Source: Artemisia argyi (Eukaryota > Streptophyta > Magnoliopsida > Asterales > Asteraceae). Taken from it: DNA of 64,000 bases. The notes under the pieces were generated by a model. That model searched no databases. It was not told the origin of the DNA and worked only from the letters and a program-made list of their open reading frames with translations. A program made the position numbers and the translations under genes. Positions within the stretch are counted from its first letter, which is position 1; each line of letters opens with the position of its first letter. The stretch is taken from positions 91,417,844 to 91,481,843 of the forward strand of contig CM060694.1 of the NCBI GenBank assembly GCA_030686995.1, in the 5' to 3' direction. This document shows, piece after piece, positions 34,252-45,727 of the stretch.

Positions 34252-36806
34252 TGTTTGACTTTAGGCCCAGAATATAAGCAGGATGAAAAGATGATTAAGA
34301 TGTTCGAAATAGCCTATTGATTGAGGGGAAGTAAGACGTAGGCCACGACTTTGAGTATAGCTACAAGACTCGTTAATAAAAAAGCGCTTCTTGAGAGGCA
34401 ACCCATGTTTTATTTTTTGTTTGTTTTTAATATTGTTTGATTTCATATATATGCTCAATCATAATTATTTATCGTTCATCTTTTGAATAATTTTGTTAAA
34501 ATGCTTTATTTTGTTTTTAATCTCGTCTTAATCACATATAAAGGTATTTTACAAAAAAAATAACAAATAAGTGCAGGGAAGATCATATTTGTTTGTTAGA
34601 ACGAATTCAAACATGAAAGATAAAAATTAATGATTAGCATATATATTTGTTTGTTCGTTAGAGTCAAATGCTTGTATCGAGTCACAATGAATGGTCTGTA
34701 GTTTCCAGGTTTTTAATAATCAGATTTTTACAGAAATTTTTCAAGAAACAAAACATAAAAATATTGTCAGTTCTTACCTGACGGTGTCAAGGTTTACCAC
34801 CCAACGGCGTCAGGCACTATAGCAGCACAGTTTTCCAGGCTTTTGTTTTTCTGTTTGAACTTAATTTTTGAAAATTTTCAGAATTTTTAATTTTCCAGGA
34901 ACTTGTAGACATTAATTTTGCAAGCATTATATCTTAATTTTCTTTCTAGGATTTAATTTTTGTATATATATATACCGATTTTATGCGAGGTTTTGAGTTT
35001 CGTTTTCTTAGTGAATTACAAGTTATATTGGACAAAAAGATAACAGATGAAGTTCATTGAGCTCGTGTTCCATTTATTTTCTTGGAGGATGATCTAACCA
35101 TGTTTTCACATCATCCATGCCGAGCAAATAAGGGGAGTATTAGTTTCTTTTCTCTATTTCATTTTTCCCGTTATCATAACTTTGATACTTTTCGGAACAT
35201 TGGGGAAAATGTTCAATTTAAGTGTAAGGAGGGTAAATTGGGACACATTAGAAACTATAACTTCACTTAATATTTGTTTTTTTAAAGTAGATGTTCAATA
35301 AAACTAAAAGAGATATTTTTTAGGGCAATTTTAGCACCAAATTTAAAATTTTTTACATGTAGGAGTGAAACTTTAGTCTTAATAAGCGTCTCATGGATAG
35401 GAATTATATATCTAGCACAAAAACCCTGCCACTCAAAATTTCACCCCAAAAATGCGAGGTTCGCCTTTAGATCTTTAGGAAAAAGCATTCCCCTTTAATG
35501 CTTATGAGTGTACCGGTAGTATATAGATTCTAGAACTTGCGTTTGTGATGCATCCGGAGATCGCTAGTGAGACTACATTCATGTAGTTAGAATTTATTAA
35601 ATGATAAGAGGCATTAGGTAAACCCTTGTTTTAAATCTGCAATTATAATTACATTGACTACATCGGTCAAGTAATTTTCCCACACCCTTGCGATGTACAC
35701 ATCTTTATTACACGATACCCCTAGTAGACCTCTCAGAGCCTATATTTTTCTCGGTTCTCGTGATATTTTGGTGGATTATGAAATATTAGTGAAGAACATT
35801 GTTTATAATCCACCCCCAAATGTACACCCAAATCGCCTTAGCCTACCTTATATGCACTCCCTTTTACTGCATTATTGTTATTTGTTAAACCCTTTGTCAA
35901 TTGTCTAATTGGTTACATAGTTGTTAAATCGAGTCATATCTTGTAAATACAATTTTGGGATGATTGGGACTCATAGGTAAAGTACTAGTTTTCATGGAGT
36001 AATGGTGGAAGAATGTCATTTTTGTTACCCCAATATGTACGTTAATGTCTAAAAGTACTCCGTGTGTTTTGATTTTCTTAATTCGAGTCATTAGTTAGTT
36101 ATGTGTAAAGTATGTAAAAGTTCAAGTGTAGGGAGGTTGCAAGATCCCTTTGATGTATTATTTTAGATGGTAGGGCAAGAGTGTATGAAAACATTATATG
36201 TAAAAAAGAAAAAAAAAATAGAAAAGAAAGAAATCGAAAAAAGAGAAAGAGAGAAAAAAGAAAAAAAAATGATAAAAGAAAAGAAAAAGTAGAAAAAGAC
36301 AAGAGAAAAAGCATACGGACTACCATCCCGTCTTTATTTTTTGTTTAAGTGAAGAAAGTGTCATGGAAAATACAAAAAGAGTTAGTAGTTAGGAAGTCGA
36401 GTCGAGTATTGGCATAGCAATGCCTCATTGTACATGTAATTGAACAAGATGAATGACTTGCCACCAGTAAACATCCCTTTATCCAACAAGACCATGTTTT
36501 TCCATACCCTTACACCTAACATTACAACCCTTTAAAAGCCCTTTTTGATAGTTTATCCTAGGTGCTATGACAGGTAGAGAGTGTTATATTTATGTCCTAT
36601 GACAGGTAGAGAGTGTTATATTTTCCTGTTTCCATATGCTAAATCACTTTATACACCCGAGAGATGTGAGAATGCAAACACTTAATGTGAAGTGCTAGTA
36701 TATAATTTCCGTGCTTGCTTTGACTAATGTGAAATGATATGTGTTGAAATTACTTTTTTATTAATGTTAAATGACCCCTAACTTGTATTTTGATTAGTGT
36801 GAAAGC
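34252..36806. other. Noncoding 3' region of element F
   Basis: AT-rich with no supported gene. It includes a purine-rich stretch of A and G (about 36,195-36,310) just after TTCAAGTGTAGGGAGGTTGC. A 27-bp unit is repeated with a 32-bp period at 36,565-36,623. Runs such as ACCCTTACACCTAACATTACAACCC resemble the 3' untranslated part of Athila relatives. Confidence 0.5.
36565..36623. repeat. 27-bp direct repeat, two copies
   Basis: CTATGACAGGTAGAGAGTGT plus seven more bases occurs at 36,565-36,591 and 36,597-36,623 without mismatch, separated by ATGTC. Confidence 0.9.
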
Positions 36807-38162
36807 ATGTTTGCTTGTGGAACATCTATTATTGCTGCTACAACAACTACTGATGATGATCTTACTGTGGCTCAAGCACTAGAATCTTTAAAAAGTACAA
36901 GTCCCAAGGAGAAAGGGTTTGTTATCAAAGAGCCAAGTAAATCTACAACAACAATAACTTCACAACAAACACAGGGCAAGGGTAAATGTATATTGATAGA
37001 ACTTGTGAGGAAGAAAGATCAATCAGGCTTGATGAAGAAGCTACTAGGAAATTACAAGTTGAATTTGATGAAGAAGAACAAAGACTATCAAGAGAGAAAG
37101 CTGAAAAAGAAGAAGAAGCCAACATTGCCTTGATGAACACATGGGATGATATACAGGCAAAGATAGATGCTGATCATCTATTGGCTGAAAGAATGCAAGC
37201 AGCAAAGCAAGAATAGTTTTCTGATGTTGAAAAGGCTAAATTATTTGTACAACTCTTAGAGACAAGGAGAAAGCACTTTACCGCAAAAAGAGCGGAAGAG
37301 AAAGAAACAAACAACCAACAATAGCTTAACAAAAAAGATAACGTGTACTTACTTTAAAAACATGGAAGGGTTTAAGCTCAATGCTTTGAAAAACAAGAGT
37401 TTTGATTCTATCCAACAGATGTTTGAGAGAGCATTCAAAAGGGTAAACACATTTGTTGATCAAGAAACAGAGTTGGTGGAAGGCAAAGAAAAGATAGCAT
37501 GGATAGAGCTCGAGCAAGAGGTTATTAAGAAGCAAAAGGTGGAAGATGACAAAGATACATCAGAGCTTAAACAGTTCATGGAAATCATTCCTGATGATGA
37601 AGAAGTAACAATGGATGTTGTACCTTTGGCTATTAAGCCTCCAGGGATTATTGACAGACAGATATACAAAGAAGGAAAGAAATTGTATCAGAAAATTATA
37701 AGAGCTGATGGAAAATCTCAGTTGTTTACAATCTTTAGTTACATGTTAAAGAGTTTTGACAGAGAAGATTTGGAAACTCTATGGAAATTGGTAAAATCCA
37801 AGTATGGGTCAACAAGGCTAGCTGGAGACTATGATTATGTGTTATGTTGTGATCTGAAAACTATGTTTGAACCACATGTAGAGGATGCAATATGGAAGCC
37901 TCAGCATGGATATAAAGTTTTGAGCTGGAAGCTATATGACTCTTGTGGAGTTCATTCCTTAATGATGTAGTCTATGAAGATCTACATGTTGGTGGAAAAG
38001 AAGTATCCTCTTACACCACCTACACTTTCTCAGATGTTGGAAAAGAAGCTTGAACTTGAATATGACAGTGAAATGGCTAATCAGCTTCTTTATCCATCCA
38101 GAAATAGCTTAAGAAGATATGAAGTGTTTGGAAGCATCCTCCTGGTGTTTATTAAGCTTTGA
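36807..38162 (+). pseudogene. Element G: copia-associated C-terminal ORF remnant
   Basis: Four open pieces in several frames make one decayed coding region: 36,807-36,985, 36,986-37,216, 37,362-37,970 and 37,974-38,162. It is charged and helical (EEEQRLSREKAEKEEEANIA, then KNKSFDSIQQMFERAFKRVN). A globular-looking part follows with IRADGKSQLF, MLKSFDREDLETLW and YDSCGVHSL. I recognise this as the tail region of Asteraceae Ty1/copia polyproteins downstream of RNase H, from memory only. At least two frameshifts and two stops (37,214-37,216 and 37,968-37,970) break it. The RT part is absent, so the element is truncated at its left end, next to element F. Confidence 0.6.
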
Positions 38163-38215
38163 ATGAAGAAACTTGATGATTTTGAAGAAGAATATCAAGT
38201 TTAGGGGAAGATTTT

Positions 38216-38869
38216 TGGGATTAAAATCCTTCTTAATGTTGTTTGATCAACTGTTGCACTTATTGGTGTTACTGTTGCTCAATGAAGTTAGTGCTGTTAA
38301 GGAACTTTAATGAATATTTGCTAAGTGGTTAAGACTGGACTGCTAGTACAAAATTAAGAGTGCTAGTGCAAATTTAAGACTGCTGATGAAGTTAATATTG
38401 TTAAAGGTTAAATTTACAACTGTTAGTATAAGTTAGTACCGTTAGGAATTTTTGTTAGTACTGCTTATTAGATATGTATTACAGATTTATAGAAAAGATT
38501 TGATATACTTAGGAATGTATTGTAAGCTGTGTAGGACTCCTTGGTCTATAAAAGGAGGTCCTAGGGTATATAGTTAGACACACAAAAAGTATCAAAGTCG
38601 TATAATTCTTAGCTTCAAGGTTTTGTAACCCTAATACTTTGAGAGTATTTGTATTATTCTTAATAAAATTGAGGCTTATTTGTTTGTTGAATTATATGTT
38701 CATTATTTTATTGTTTCATAAACAATTCTTCTTAATATTAAAGATTAGATTACGTATAATCTTTAATACACTCAAACATAGTTTCTACTATAGTTGTGTT
38801 AGATTTATCTAATATAACTAAACCTTTACAAGCTAAGGAATTCGATCTAAGTTCAACTAGGAATCAACA
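38216..38869 (+). repeat. Probable LTR following the copia tail
   Basis: Just after the tail ORF comes GGGGAAGATTTT, then a stretch starting TGGGATTAAAATCC and ending AATCAACA. It has a clear promoter box TATAAAAG at 38,547-38,554. The box lies in the loop of an imperfect inverted repeat (TAGGACTCC/GGAGGTCCTA). The flanking 5-mers are both ATTTT, which would fit a target duplication of a solo LTR but is also low-complexity. No second copy exists in the window to fix the borders. Confidence 0.45.
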
Positions 38870-39173
38870 ATTTTTAACCAAAAATATCAGTAGGTTATTT
38901 TTTTAAAAATCCATGTTGATGCATATCTAAGATTGAACCTGATCTAGCCTAAAAATGTGATTTTATGTCCATATGTGTTACTAGTCTTATCGTTCGGACC
39001 ACCAATACAAATTGGGAGTTTATTAACACTCCATTGATCGTTTTGAGCCTTAGGGATAACACTAACAATGACAATATAAGCAGCGGAATAAAAACAAATA
39101 AAAGTTATTGTAACAAGGTTTTCATCATCATCTTCTTTAACAATTAAATACACAATTAGCCTCAATACGGTTA
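38870..39173. other. Unassigned spacer before the CACTA end
   Basis: AT-rich, no supported gene. A minus-strand frame of 93 codons (38,944-39,225) crosses into the CACTA end, so it is not a gene. Confidence 0.4.
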
Positions 39174-40200
39174 CACTAGTACAAAAATGGCCTTTCGTCA
39201 CACATGATGGATTTTGAACGGTCACACGGTAACATTTTTACGTGACTAAATGTACCAGAATAAAATAAACAGCCACACTTGATCCGACTTGTGTGACCAT
39301 TTTGGAATTCTATTGTCACAAATTTGTGTATTTATGTGACTAGAGGGTAACTGGTAAATATTTTTTGATCATTTAGTCACTTTTAATTTGGGACGTGTGA
39401 CAGATACAAATCAGCTTTAAACATTAGTCACACTACAGATATACATATGTGACAAATATATGTCACACAATTGAAGAGTGTGACCAAAATAGATATATGG
39501 TCACATGAAGTAATTGTATATGTGGCTAAATTATATAGTCAAGTTTGTCACGCATTATTTAAATGTGAATGCTATTCTTTACTAAATATTTAGCCACATA
39601 TGAATTTGAAATGTGTGACAACTGAAAAGTAAGTTTGAATCGTTTGTCACGATATGCATTTAAAAGTGACAAATATATGTCACACACTTGAAGAGTGTGA
39701 CCAAATGTCATATATGATCACACGAAACCATAGAAACATGATTAAGTGTAACAAAAATTCGATACATATGGTCACGTAAGTTAATATGTGTGTCTAAAGT
39801 TTAGTGTGTGTTTGCTTGTCACAACCTAATGCGTATAGTCGCATTTAATTGTAGCACGATCATGTGACTATAGGTTTTACAATAGTCACACCATATCATA
39901 AATGTGTATCTAAATTATGTTTATTGCCACATTATAAGGGTATTATATGTGACCAATACATTAAAAATAGTCACATTGTGATATTTATGTGACTATTATT
40001 TATAGCAAAATGTGAACTCAGTTATCATTAACCTTGATATTAGCCACACTGAGTGTTTGTGTGACTAAATTCAAGATGTTATATATGGTCATATGAAGTA
40101 TTTATTTAGGTGTCTAAATCATAGAGTCCTATTTTGTCACACATTATTTAAGTGTAGTCACAATTTGATACATATGGTCACACATTTCTGATAATTTATG
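39174..40200. mobile_element. Element H: terminal and subterminal region of a probable CACTA DNA transposon
   Basis: It starts CACTAGTACAAAAATGGCC, the form of a CACTA terminal inverted repeat, preceded by TTA, a possible 3-bp target copy. Over the next 1 kb the hexamer TGTGAC or its inverse GTCACA, plus one-mismatch forms, recurs several dozen times in both orientations. Dense subterminal repeats bound by the transposon's own protein are a known feature of CACTA (En/Spm) elements. I could not find the matching other end in the window. The element is either cut by later insertions or longer than can be tracked here. Confidence 0.6.
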
Positions 40201-40479
40201 TAATTTTGAGGGGTTAGATATGGATTTTATAGTCTCTCTAATTTGAGTCTAATTTGATATTCACTGCATGAATCGAGTTCAGACTATTAGTCATGACTCT
40301 TCATTTGCCCCATTACAATGCTGCTAGTTATACTTAGAACTGCTAAGTATAATCAGATGTTGTGATCATTGTGCATATGTTATGGCTTGTGTTTCTTTGT
40401 TTCTAGACTAACATTTTGCAGCAAAGGCAAAGAAAATGCTGTTTGGAATGGAATTTGGGTGAATGCTAGTAACTCAGAA

Positions 40480-40545
40480 CTTAATGTTGCTTGGCATAAC
40501 TTAATGCTGCTAGGCATAAATTAATGTTGCTAGGCATAATTCTAG
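40480..40545. repeat. 20-bp tandem repeat, three copies
   Basis: Three head-to-tail units of TTAATGTTGCTAGGCATAAT with one to three differences each. Noncoding. Confidence 0.85.
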
Positions 40546-40709
40546 ACTAACATAATTATTTTGATTATAACAACATGTATATAATAATTTTTTCATCTTT
40601 TTTTTTGGTTTAATGAAGCAAGAAAGTTAAAATTCATATAATAATAAACCAAAAAAAACAATCCCATAACAAATTAAAGTAAATTAAAAATTGTTCATAC
40701 ATAAAAAGT

Positions 40710-41232
40710 TTAACAATTGAATTTCGGAGATTTCTCCGGATCAAAAGCCAAATGTACATTATTGTAGTCAATGGCGTCCTCTTCCTCACTCAAAAATCCA
40801 ACATCAGCCGCATCCTCTTCCACTGAACCAACCTGCGGCTTTGATCGCTTGTCTTTTACCTCATCTTTGATAATTTGACGCAAACTTGCTTTACGTGCTG
40901 CCTCCTTTCTTCCAGAACTCTACGAATCATACCACTCGTTAATGTTAAACACCTTCTCTTCCTTACCCGCATAAAATAAAGATTTATCGATCAATACTAT
41001 ACATTAAGAGATTCAAATATGTATAACAAATTAATCCTTATACATGGTTACATTAGTTTGAACTTTCTCCTTCAAAACGTGGTTTCCTGAAATCAAATAA
41101 GCATTAGATGATAAATTTATAGAAGTTGCATCATGCAATGTGGTTTGAATGTTTACGTGTACAAACGTTTACTTACTTTGAGCGCTTCTTCGTGAATGAA
41201 ACGGACCTTGTTCTTTTCTTGTTTCCAGCCAT
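40710..41232 (-). pseudogene. Possible decayed multi-exon gene near the CACTA end
   Basis: On the minus strand an ATG at 41,232 opens MAGNKKRTRSVSFTKKRSK and runs into GTAAGT, a good 5' splice site. TTTGATTTCAG (about 41,083) is a good acceptor and continues KKPRFEGESSN. A later block, open from about 40,919 to the stop at 40,710, reads SSGRKEAARKASLRQIIKDE and then an acidic tail ending EKSPKFNC. The middle junction cannot be made in frame with consensus sites, and a TAG lies just before the last block, so it is probably broken. Family unknown. Its closeness to the CACTA end suggests a transposon-borne gene, but this is inference. Confidence 0.35.
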
Positions 41233-41926
41233 TTTCTTATAAGATTAATTGTTTAAAAAGTGTTTGTTGAATGCTAAGTGGCCTTAAAAATGGATACATT
41301 AACATCAAAACGCCTATGGTAGTCTTAGCTAGTTGGGAATTTTGAAAGTCTAAACATTAAAGATTATTTCCATTTACAAAGTTTAACGTCACATTAGCAT
41401 GTGAAATGCACTAATTACTCGTGCCTAATTGTAATCATTTTAATTTTACACATTAAATGCTCCTAAACATTCTATAACTTTATTTTTAAACTTTAAATGG
41501 TAATAAGCATGGTAAGTGGTTTCAAATGTTAGAAAATATAGTAAGAATAAACATAATGGTATTAATCTAGTTATTAGTTGTGTAAAATTTGTGTTTGTGA
41601 TAGTGTTTACTCCCTGAATTGGCAAACTTACTTCAACACTGTTATGACCTGATTAATAAAGAGATCCAACACCTTTTTTTGATGTTACTTGGTTGACAGA
41701 TGAAATAAGAATTTAGATTTTGTTGAGAAAGAAATCAAGAATTAGGTGAGAAGCATGATGGTACAACAAGGGAACAAGCAAAAGGATTACATAAAGTCAA
41801 ATAAAATTGAGGTATAACAAACACATTATAAAATTGAAATCATAAAGTCAAATAAAGTAGTACAAAAGGATTACAACATGTTTATTCAGGTTAACACAGG
41901 TTTATTCAAATAAAGTACTTCCTAAA

Positions 41927-42337
41927 CTAATACATTTTCTTTTTACCCTTCCCTTTTGAACAAACTTTGGGCATTTTTGGTTCCCATGGTTTTATACCCT
42001 TTTCTTCACAAATCTTAGCATTGGGCAGGCCTAGCACCTGAACCCTCTCATAAAAAATCTCTTTGGCAGTCTTTTTGGGAGTTTTTAGCTTCCTAGCATC
42101 TGTCTTTTTTGTGCCTGATCCAGAATATCCCATTGGAAAGTAGTTTGCCCATGGATTTGGAGGACCTTCAGAACTGCTTGATATGTGAAATAAACTTGAG
42201 TCACTGCTATCAATGTTAATGATTTCTATAAAAAAAGAAAAAATATATTAAAATTAAAAAAAAATAGTGTAAATGAAATAAAAGATAATGTTTCAATTCA
42301 GGGTGTGTTTGAAACAACCTTTGTTCTTGGAACTCAT
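41927..42337 (-). CDS. Two-exon small gene, lysine-rich product, family unknown
   Basis: Exon 1 (42,319-42,337) encodes MSSKNK and ends at a GT donor. The intron acceptor TTTTTTTATAG is at 42,226-42,236. Exon 2 (41,927-42,225) continues in frame to a stop, giving 105 codons. Exon 2 has a Ser/Asp-rich start (INIDSSDSSLFHISSSSEG), then NPWANYFP, then a basic part with KKTDARKLKTPKKTAKEIFYE and a Lys-rich end KGKGKKKMY. No domain recognised. Points for: an in-frame join, a polypyrimidine-rich acceptor and no internal stop. Points against: a very short first exon and a donor that is not consensus beyond GT. It may be a coding part of the CACTA element or a fragment of a larger gene. Confidence 0.45.
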
Positions 42338-42791
42338 TCTTTCAGTAGGTAAAATGGGATTGTGGGAGCTTGCTTGGTGTGTTTGGTTTTTATAGAGAAA
42401 ATGTATGCTTGGTTAGTGTTTCAAAACTGCAAAAAAGTAGTCAATTGACAATGAAGAAAAAATAGTGTTTGTTACCCTTCTTGCAGGCATGAAATTGTGC
42501 AGTCATGACATTACTTTTTCATATGTGCAAACATGAGAAAAAAATAGTATTTGCAGTACCAAGGCAAAAAATCCAGGTGTGCAAAGACCAAGGCCAAAAC
42601 AGTCAACTAATGTGGACAAAAATAGTCAATGTTGCAATTCAGGGTATGTTTGAAACAACCTTTGTTCTTGAAACTCCAATGGCCACATTACTTGGTGGAT
42701 GGTTGGTTTTAGATCATAAAAAAGAATGGAATGCAATAAACCAACATACGTAACCCTTCTAAGTTCCCGCTACAGCTCCTTTTGTCGTTTC
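42338..42791. other. Spacer with a partial duplication of the exon 1 region
   Basis: Bases 42,636-42,675 repeat 42,290-42,330 (CAATTCAGGGT, GTTTGAAACAACCTTTGTTCTTG) with few changes. The copy lacks the ATG context of the gene, so it is not a second exon. Otherwise nothing recognised. Confidence 0.55.
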
Positions 42792-42796
42792 AACTC

Positions 42797-43093
42797 TGTT
42801 AGAAATGAAGCTGAACGATATTTACGTGAATTGGAGTAGACAACTAGTATGCTTATAATGCATGGACTACTAATGTCATATTGTAATAGTTGTCTTATGT
42901 TTGCCCTATATATAACCCTCAAGTCTTCACTTGAGAGGTGTGAGTGTGTAACAATCTTTTATAATAAAATCTTATCTTTGTTCACCTCTCCGTCTCTCTA
43001 CTTTCTCTCTCTAAAATTAGTCATGGATTTCTTATACTTTGATCAACCTCGACCTCCCGAACCACATGAATCTTTAGTATTTTCGGTCCAACA
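42797..43093 (+). repeat. 5' LTR of element I
   Basis: 297 bp. Contains CCCTATATATAACCC (about 42,903) as a TATA-like box, an AATAAAAT poly(A)-type signal (about 42,962) and a CT-rich stretch before the end, in the order U3, R, U5. Confidence 0.93.
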
Positions 43094-43095
43094 AT

Positions 43096-43107
43096 TGGTA
43101 TCGGAGC
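43096..43107 (+). other. Primer binding site of element I
   Basis: TGGTATCGGAGC, two bases after the LTR end. It differs at one base from the initiator-Met tRNA site TGGTATCAGAGC. Confidence 0.85.
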
Positions 43108-45727
43108 TCATGGTGTTACTTTATTGATTTTTGTGGTTCGATTTATGTGTTTGAAGCTGTTTTTATTTACTTTTTTTGGGATTTGGAATTTTTTTTCTTT
43201 ATCTTTCTTGATAACAGTTTCTCTACATATCTTATTGTATTCAAATGGTCCAAACAAAAGTCTCGTATTTGTTACATGGTTCACAAAGCTGCTTTCATAT
43301 GACTTTTTAAGCCCATGTTATCAGTTTTGTGTAAAATCATATTTGTGACTTGTTTTGTTCCACTACCGTGAATCTGTGGTCCATATATATGGTTTGAATA
43401 TTGGTCGGAAAACTCGTCAAAACTCATCGGAATCTGGGAAATAATCGCCGGAAAAATCAGAATCTCTTGTATAAGAGGTTCTCGATATGTATTGTTTTCG
43501 AGAACACAAGTGGTTTTCGAGAACACTTTACTCTGTTTTCTCGATAAACATGTTCTCGATAAACATGTTCTCGATAAATAACAAAGGTTCTCGAAAATCT
43601 GGTTCTCGATAAATTAGTATTCTCGACAAAGTGTCAAAGTTTTCGAAAAAGTAAAGTTTCGAAATTACAAGAAAACTTTCGAGAAGAAAAGAAGAGACCA
43701 CGACCACAAACCAAATACCGATACTCAACTTGACTTCAGTTCATCACATCATAAGTCAATACGAATTACAAAGCTAAAAGAAAAAACCCGAGTCCAGAAA
43801 CAAAAAACAACATCGACAACAACTCCAAATCGCAAACTACCCTAATCCCCTCACCTCATCTCAAGTGCAAACAACATCTATCACAATCATTCTAGACTCG
43901 TACTACATGAAAGATCTCAGTTTTGTCAAACTTTTTTGCAAATCTTTTAAAGATTTTTTTTAGTTTGAACCTAATATCATCAAAGATCCAATATAAACTG
44001 TTGCTTCATATTTTTTTCGAACATTAAGAAAAAAGAATAACAAGTATGTTACCCTATCTCCTTGGTTCGTTCAAATGCAAAACACAAAACAGATATCACA
44101 AAATTAAACCTACCCGAGACCTTAGAAAAGATCTTGAAGCCTTAAGTCGCATTCTTGATTCGTACTATGCTGAAATCGAAATGTTTTAGGTTGGGTAGTA
44201 ATTGGGATTGTGTTTGAGTCACTCGGATTTGTTTGATGATGAAGATGAGATGAGATTGTTAAGTGTGGATTGATTGTTTTGATATTTGGGATGAAGTTTC
44301 GGTGAGAGGATAGTACACATGGGGGCGGATTTATCAGATGAGTGTACATTAGGGTTCATATGAACCGTATGTTTAAGTTATAAGCATAACATGTTACACT
44401 ATCTTTGTTGGATTGGATTTGGGCTTGCGTGATCTACTCAAACTGGATGTGGGCTTTAGATTTTAAGCTAATTTGTGTTGGACTGTTGGGTTTATTATCA
44501 CAAGCATTAACACTTGTCTGAATTTTAGTGTTAATTTGGTAACATGTTGAATATACGTGGTAAAAATGAGTGGTATTTTGGTATAAAATTTTCACGGGGA
44601 TGCTACTTTCATGGCTAAATTTTGAACGTTATCGAAATGTGACTACGGGGATTATATGTTTATTACTTATTTGAGCTTGAAGTGACGTTTCTCGGGTGCG
44701 TGCACTTAGTATCTCAAAGTCTAGGGTTGGTTGGATGCAAGACTTTTGAAGATCCTTGTTTGAGCATTTATGGAATAGTGATTAAGACTTGGACATCTAG
44801 CTATGTGTGAGATCTATAAACGCATAAGTTGGTTCTTAATGCTCACAATAGCTATCACTTTAAGGAGTTACGTTGTAGTTCTCAGTGTCACAAAAGGTTG
44901 TGGATTGTTCAAGAGGCGGATATACAATAAAGGATGGATGGTTGGGTATATGCCACTACCTATATTGTAAGGAGTGACGTTGTTGTGCTCAATAGGTTCT
45001 TAATCACACATTAGTACAAGCGTAAGTCACAAGTCTGGGAATTTCACTTCATTTTCAAGTTTGTCATATCGGGTTGTCTCCACAAGTGGTCACTTACTAT
45101 TAGCCAATGGAAGTAAAATGAGGTTTGATAAGAGGTTGATCTGAGGAGAATTGTAGAGAGAGTAGTTGTCGACATCAACTCATGGGGTATTGATTTGTAT
45201 GTTGCTTACAGTTGATATTTCTATGTACACATATTTATGATGATTCTGAAAGATCGTCATCATCCTGGAGGGAGAAATGTGTACATCGGCGCTTTTATTG
45301 AAGATCTAGAAGCATTCTAAGTGAGTTGCAGATGTTGATATGATGCTCCCCAAACAAACCTGTGAAGAAGTTACAAATTATCAGTCTATAATCCATTTTC
45401 CGCTGTGCATGACAAGATAAGAGACTGAAGATTTTTTAGGCAGAATTCAGAGACACTTCTTCTACAAGCATAAAGGTTATATCTAACGGGTTGTCAATTT
45501 GGGAGGGAGCATGTAAAAGAAAAGGGCTTACTAATTGGGAGGGAGTAATAACCCAATTAGATTTGTACATGATTCGTCTGCAAGTAAAGAAAGATTGCTG
45601 GGGATATTTATGAAGATAAAGAGCTATGAAGTCTTCCTCAGCATTGCTGTGCTTACTTTGATTGTTTTATTTTACTTGCTAGGAATCATTGTAACCAATT
45701 CACGTATATCTCCAGCTGGAGGGAGAT
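43108..45727. other. Noncoding interior of element I
   Basis: No frame with retroelement motifs; the longest frames are under 85 codons. A cluster of TTCTCGATAAA and TTTTCGAGAACA units lies at about 43,470-43,680. The end holds a polypurine tract CTGGAGGGAGAT touching the 3' LTR. A second, similar CTGGAGGGAGA occurs at about 45,266. Confidence 0.6.

Larger units (their letters stand above)
32020..36806 (+). mobile_element. Element F: Athila-like Ty3/gypsy derivative without RT or integrase
   Basis: It has an LTR end, an Athila-type primer site (TGGCGCC), a decayed gag, and a protease-region ORF. About 2.5 kb of noncoding sequence follows, with a purine-rich tract and a short tandem repeat. 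No RT, RNase H or integrase motif is present in any frame, so it looks like a non-autonomous deletion derivative. No 3' LTR resembling 32,032-32,892 is found before the copia remnant at 36.8 kb. The 3' end is therefore lost or unrecognised, and both outer borders are approximate. Confidence 0.65.

Noticed and set aside
36099..36326. Phe/Leu-rich minus-strand frame resembling a membrane protein
   Set aside because: It is the complement of the A/G-rich tract in element F.
39174..40200. Array of short repeats as a CRISPR array
   Set aside because: No regular repeat-spacer order, motifs in both orientations, and a plant nuclear context.
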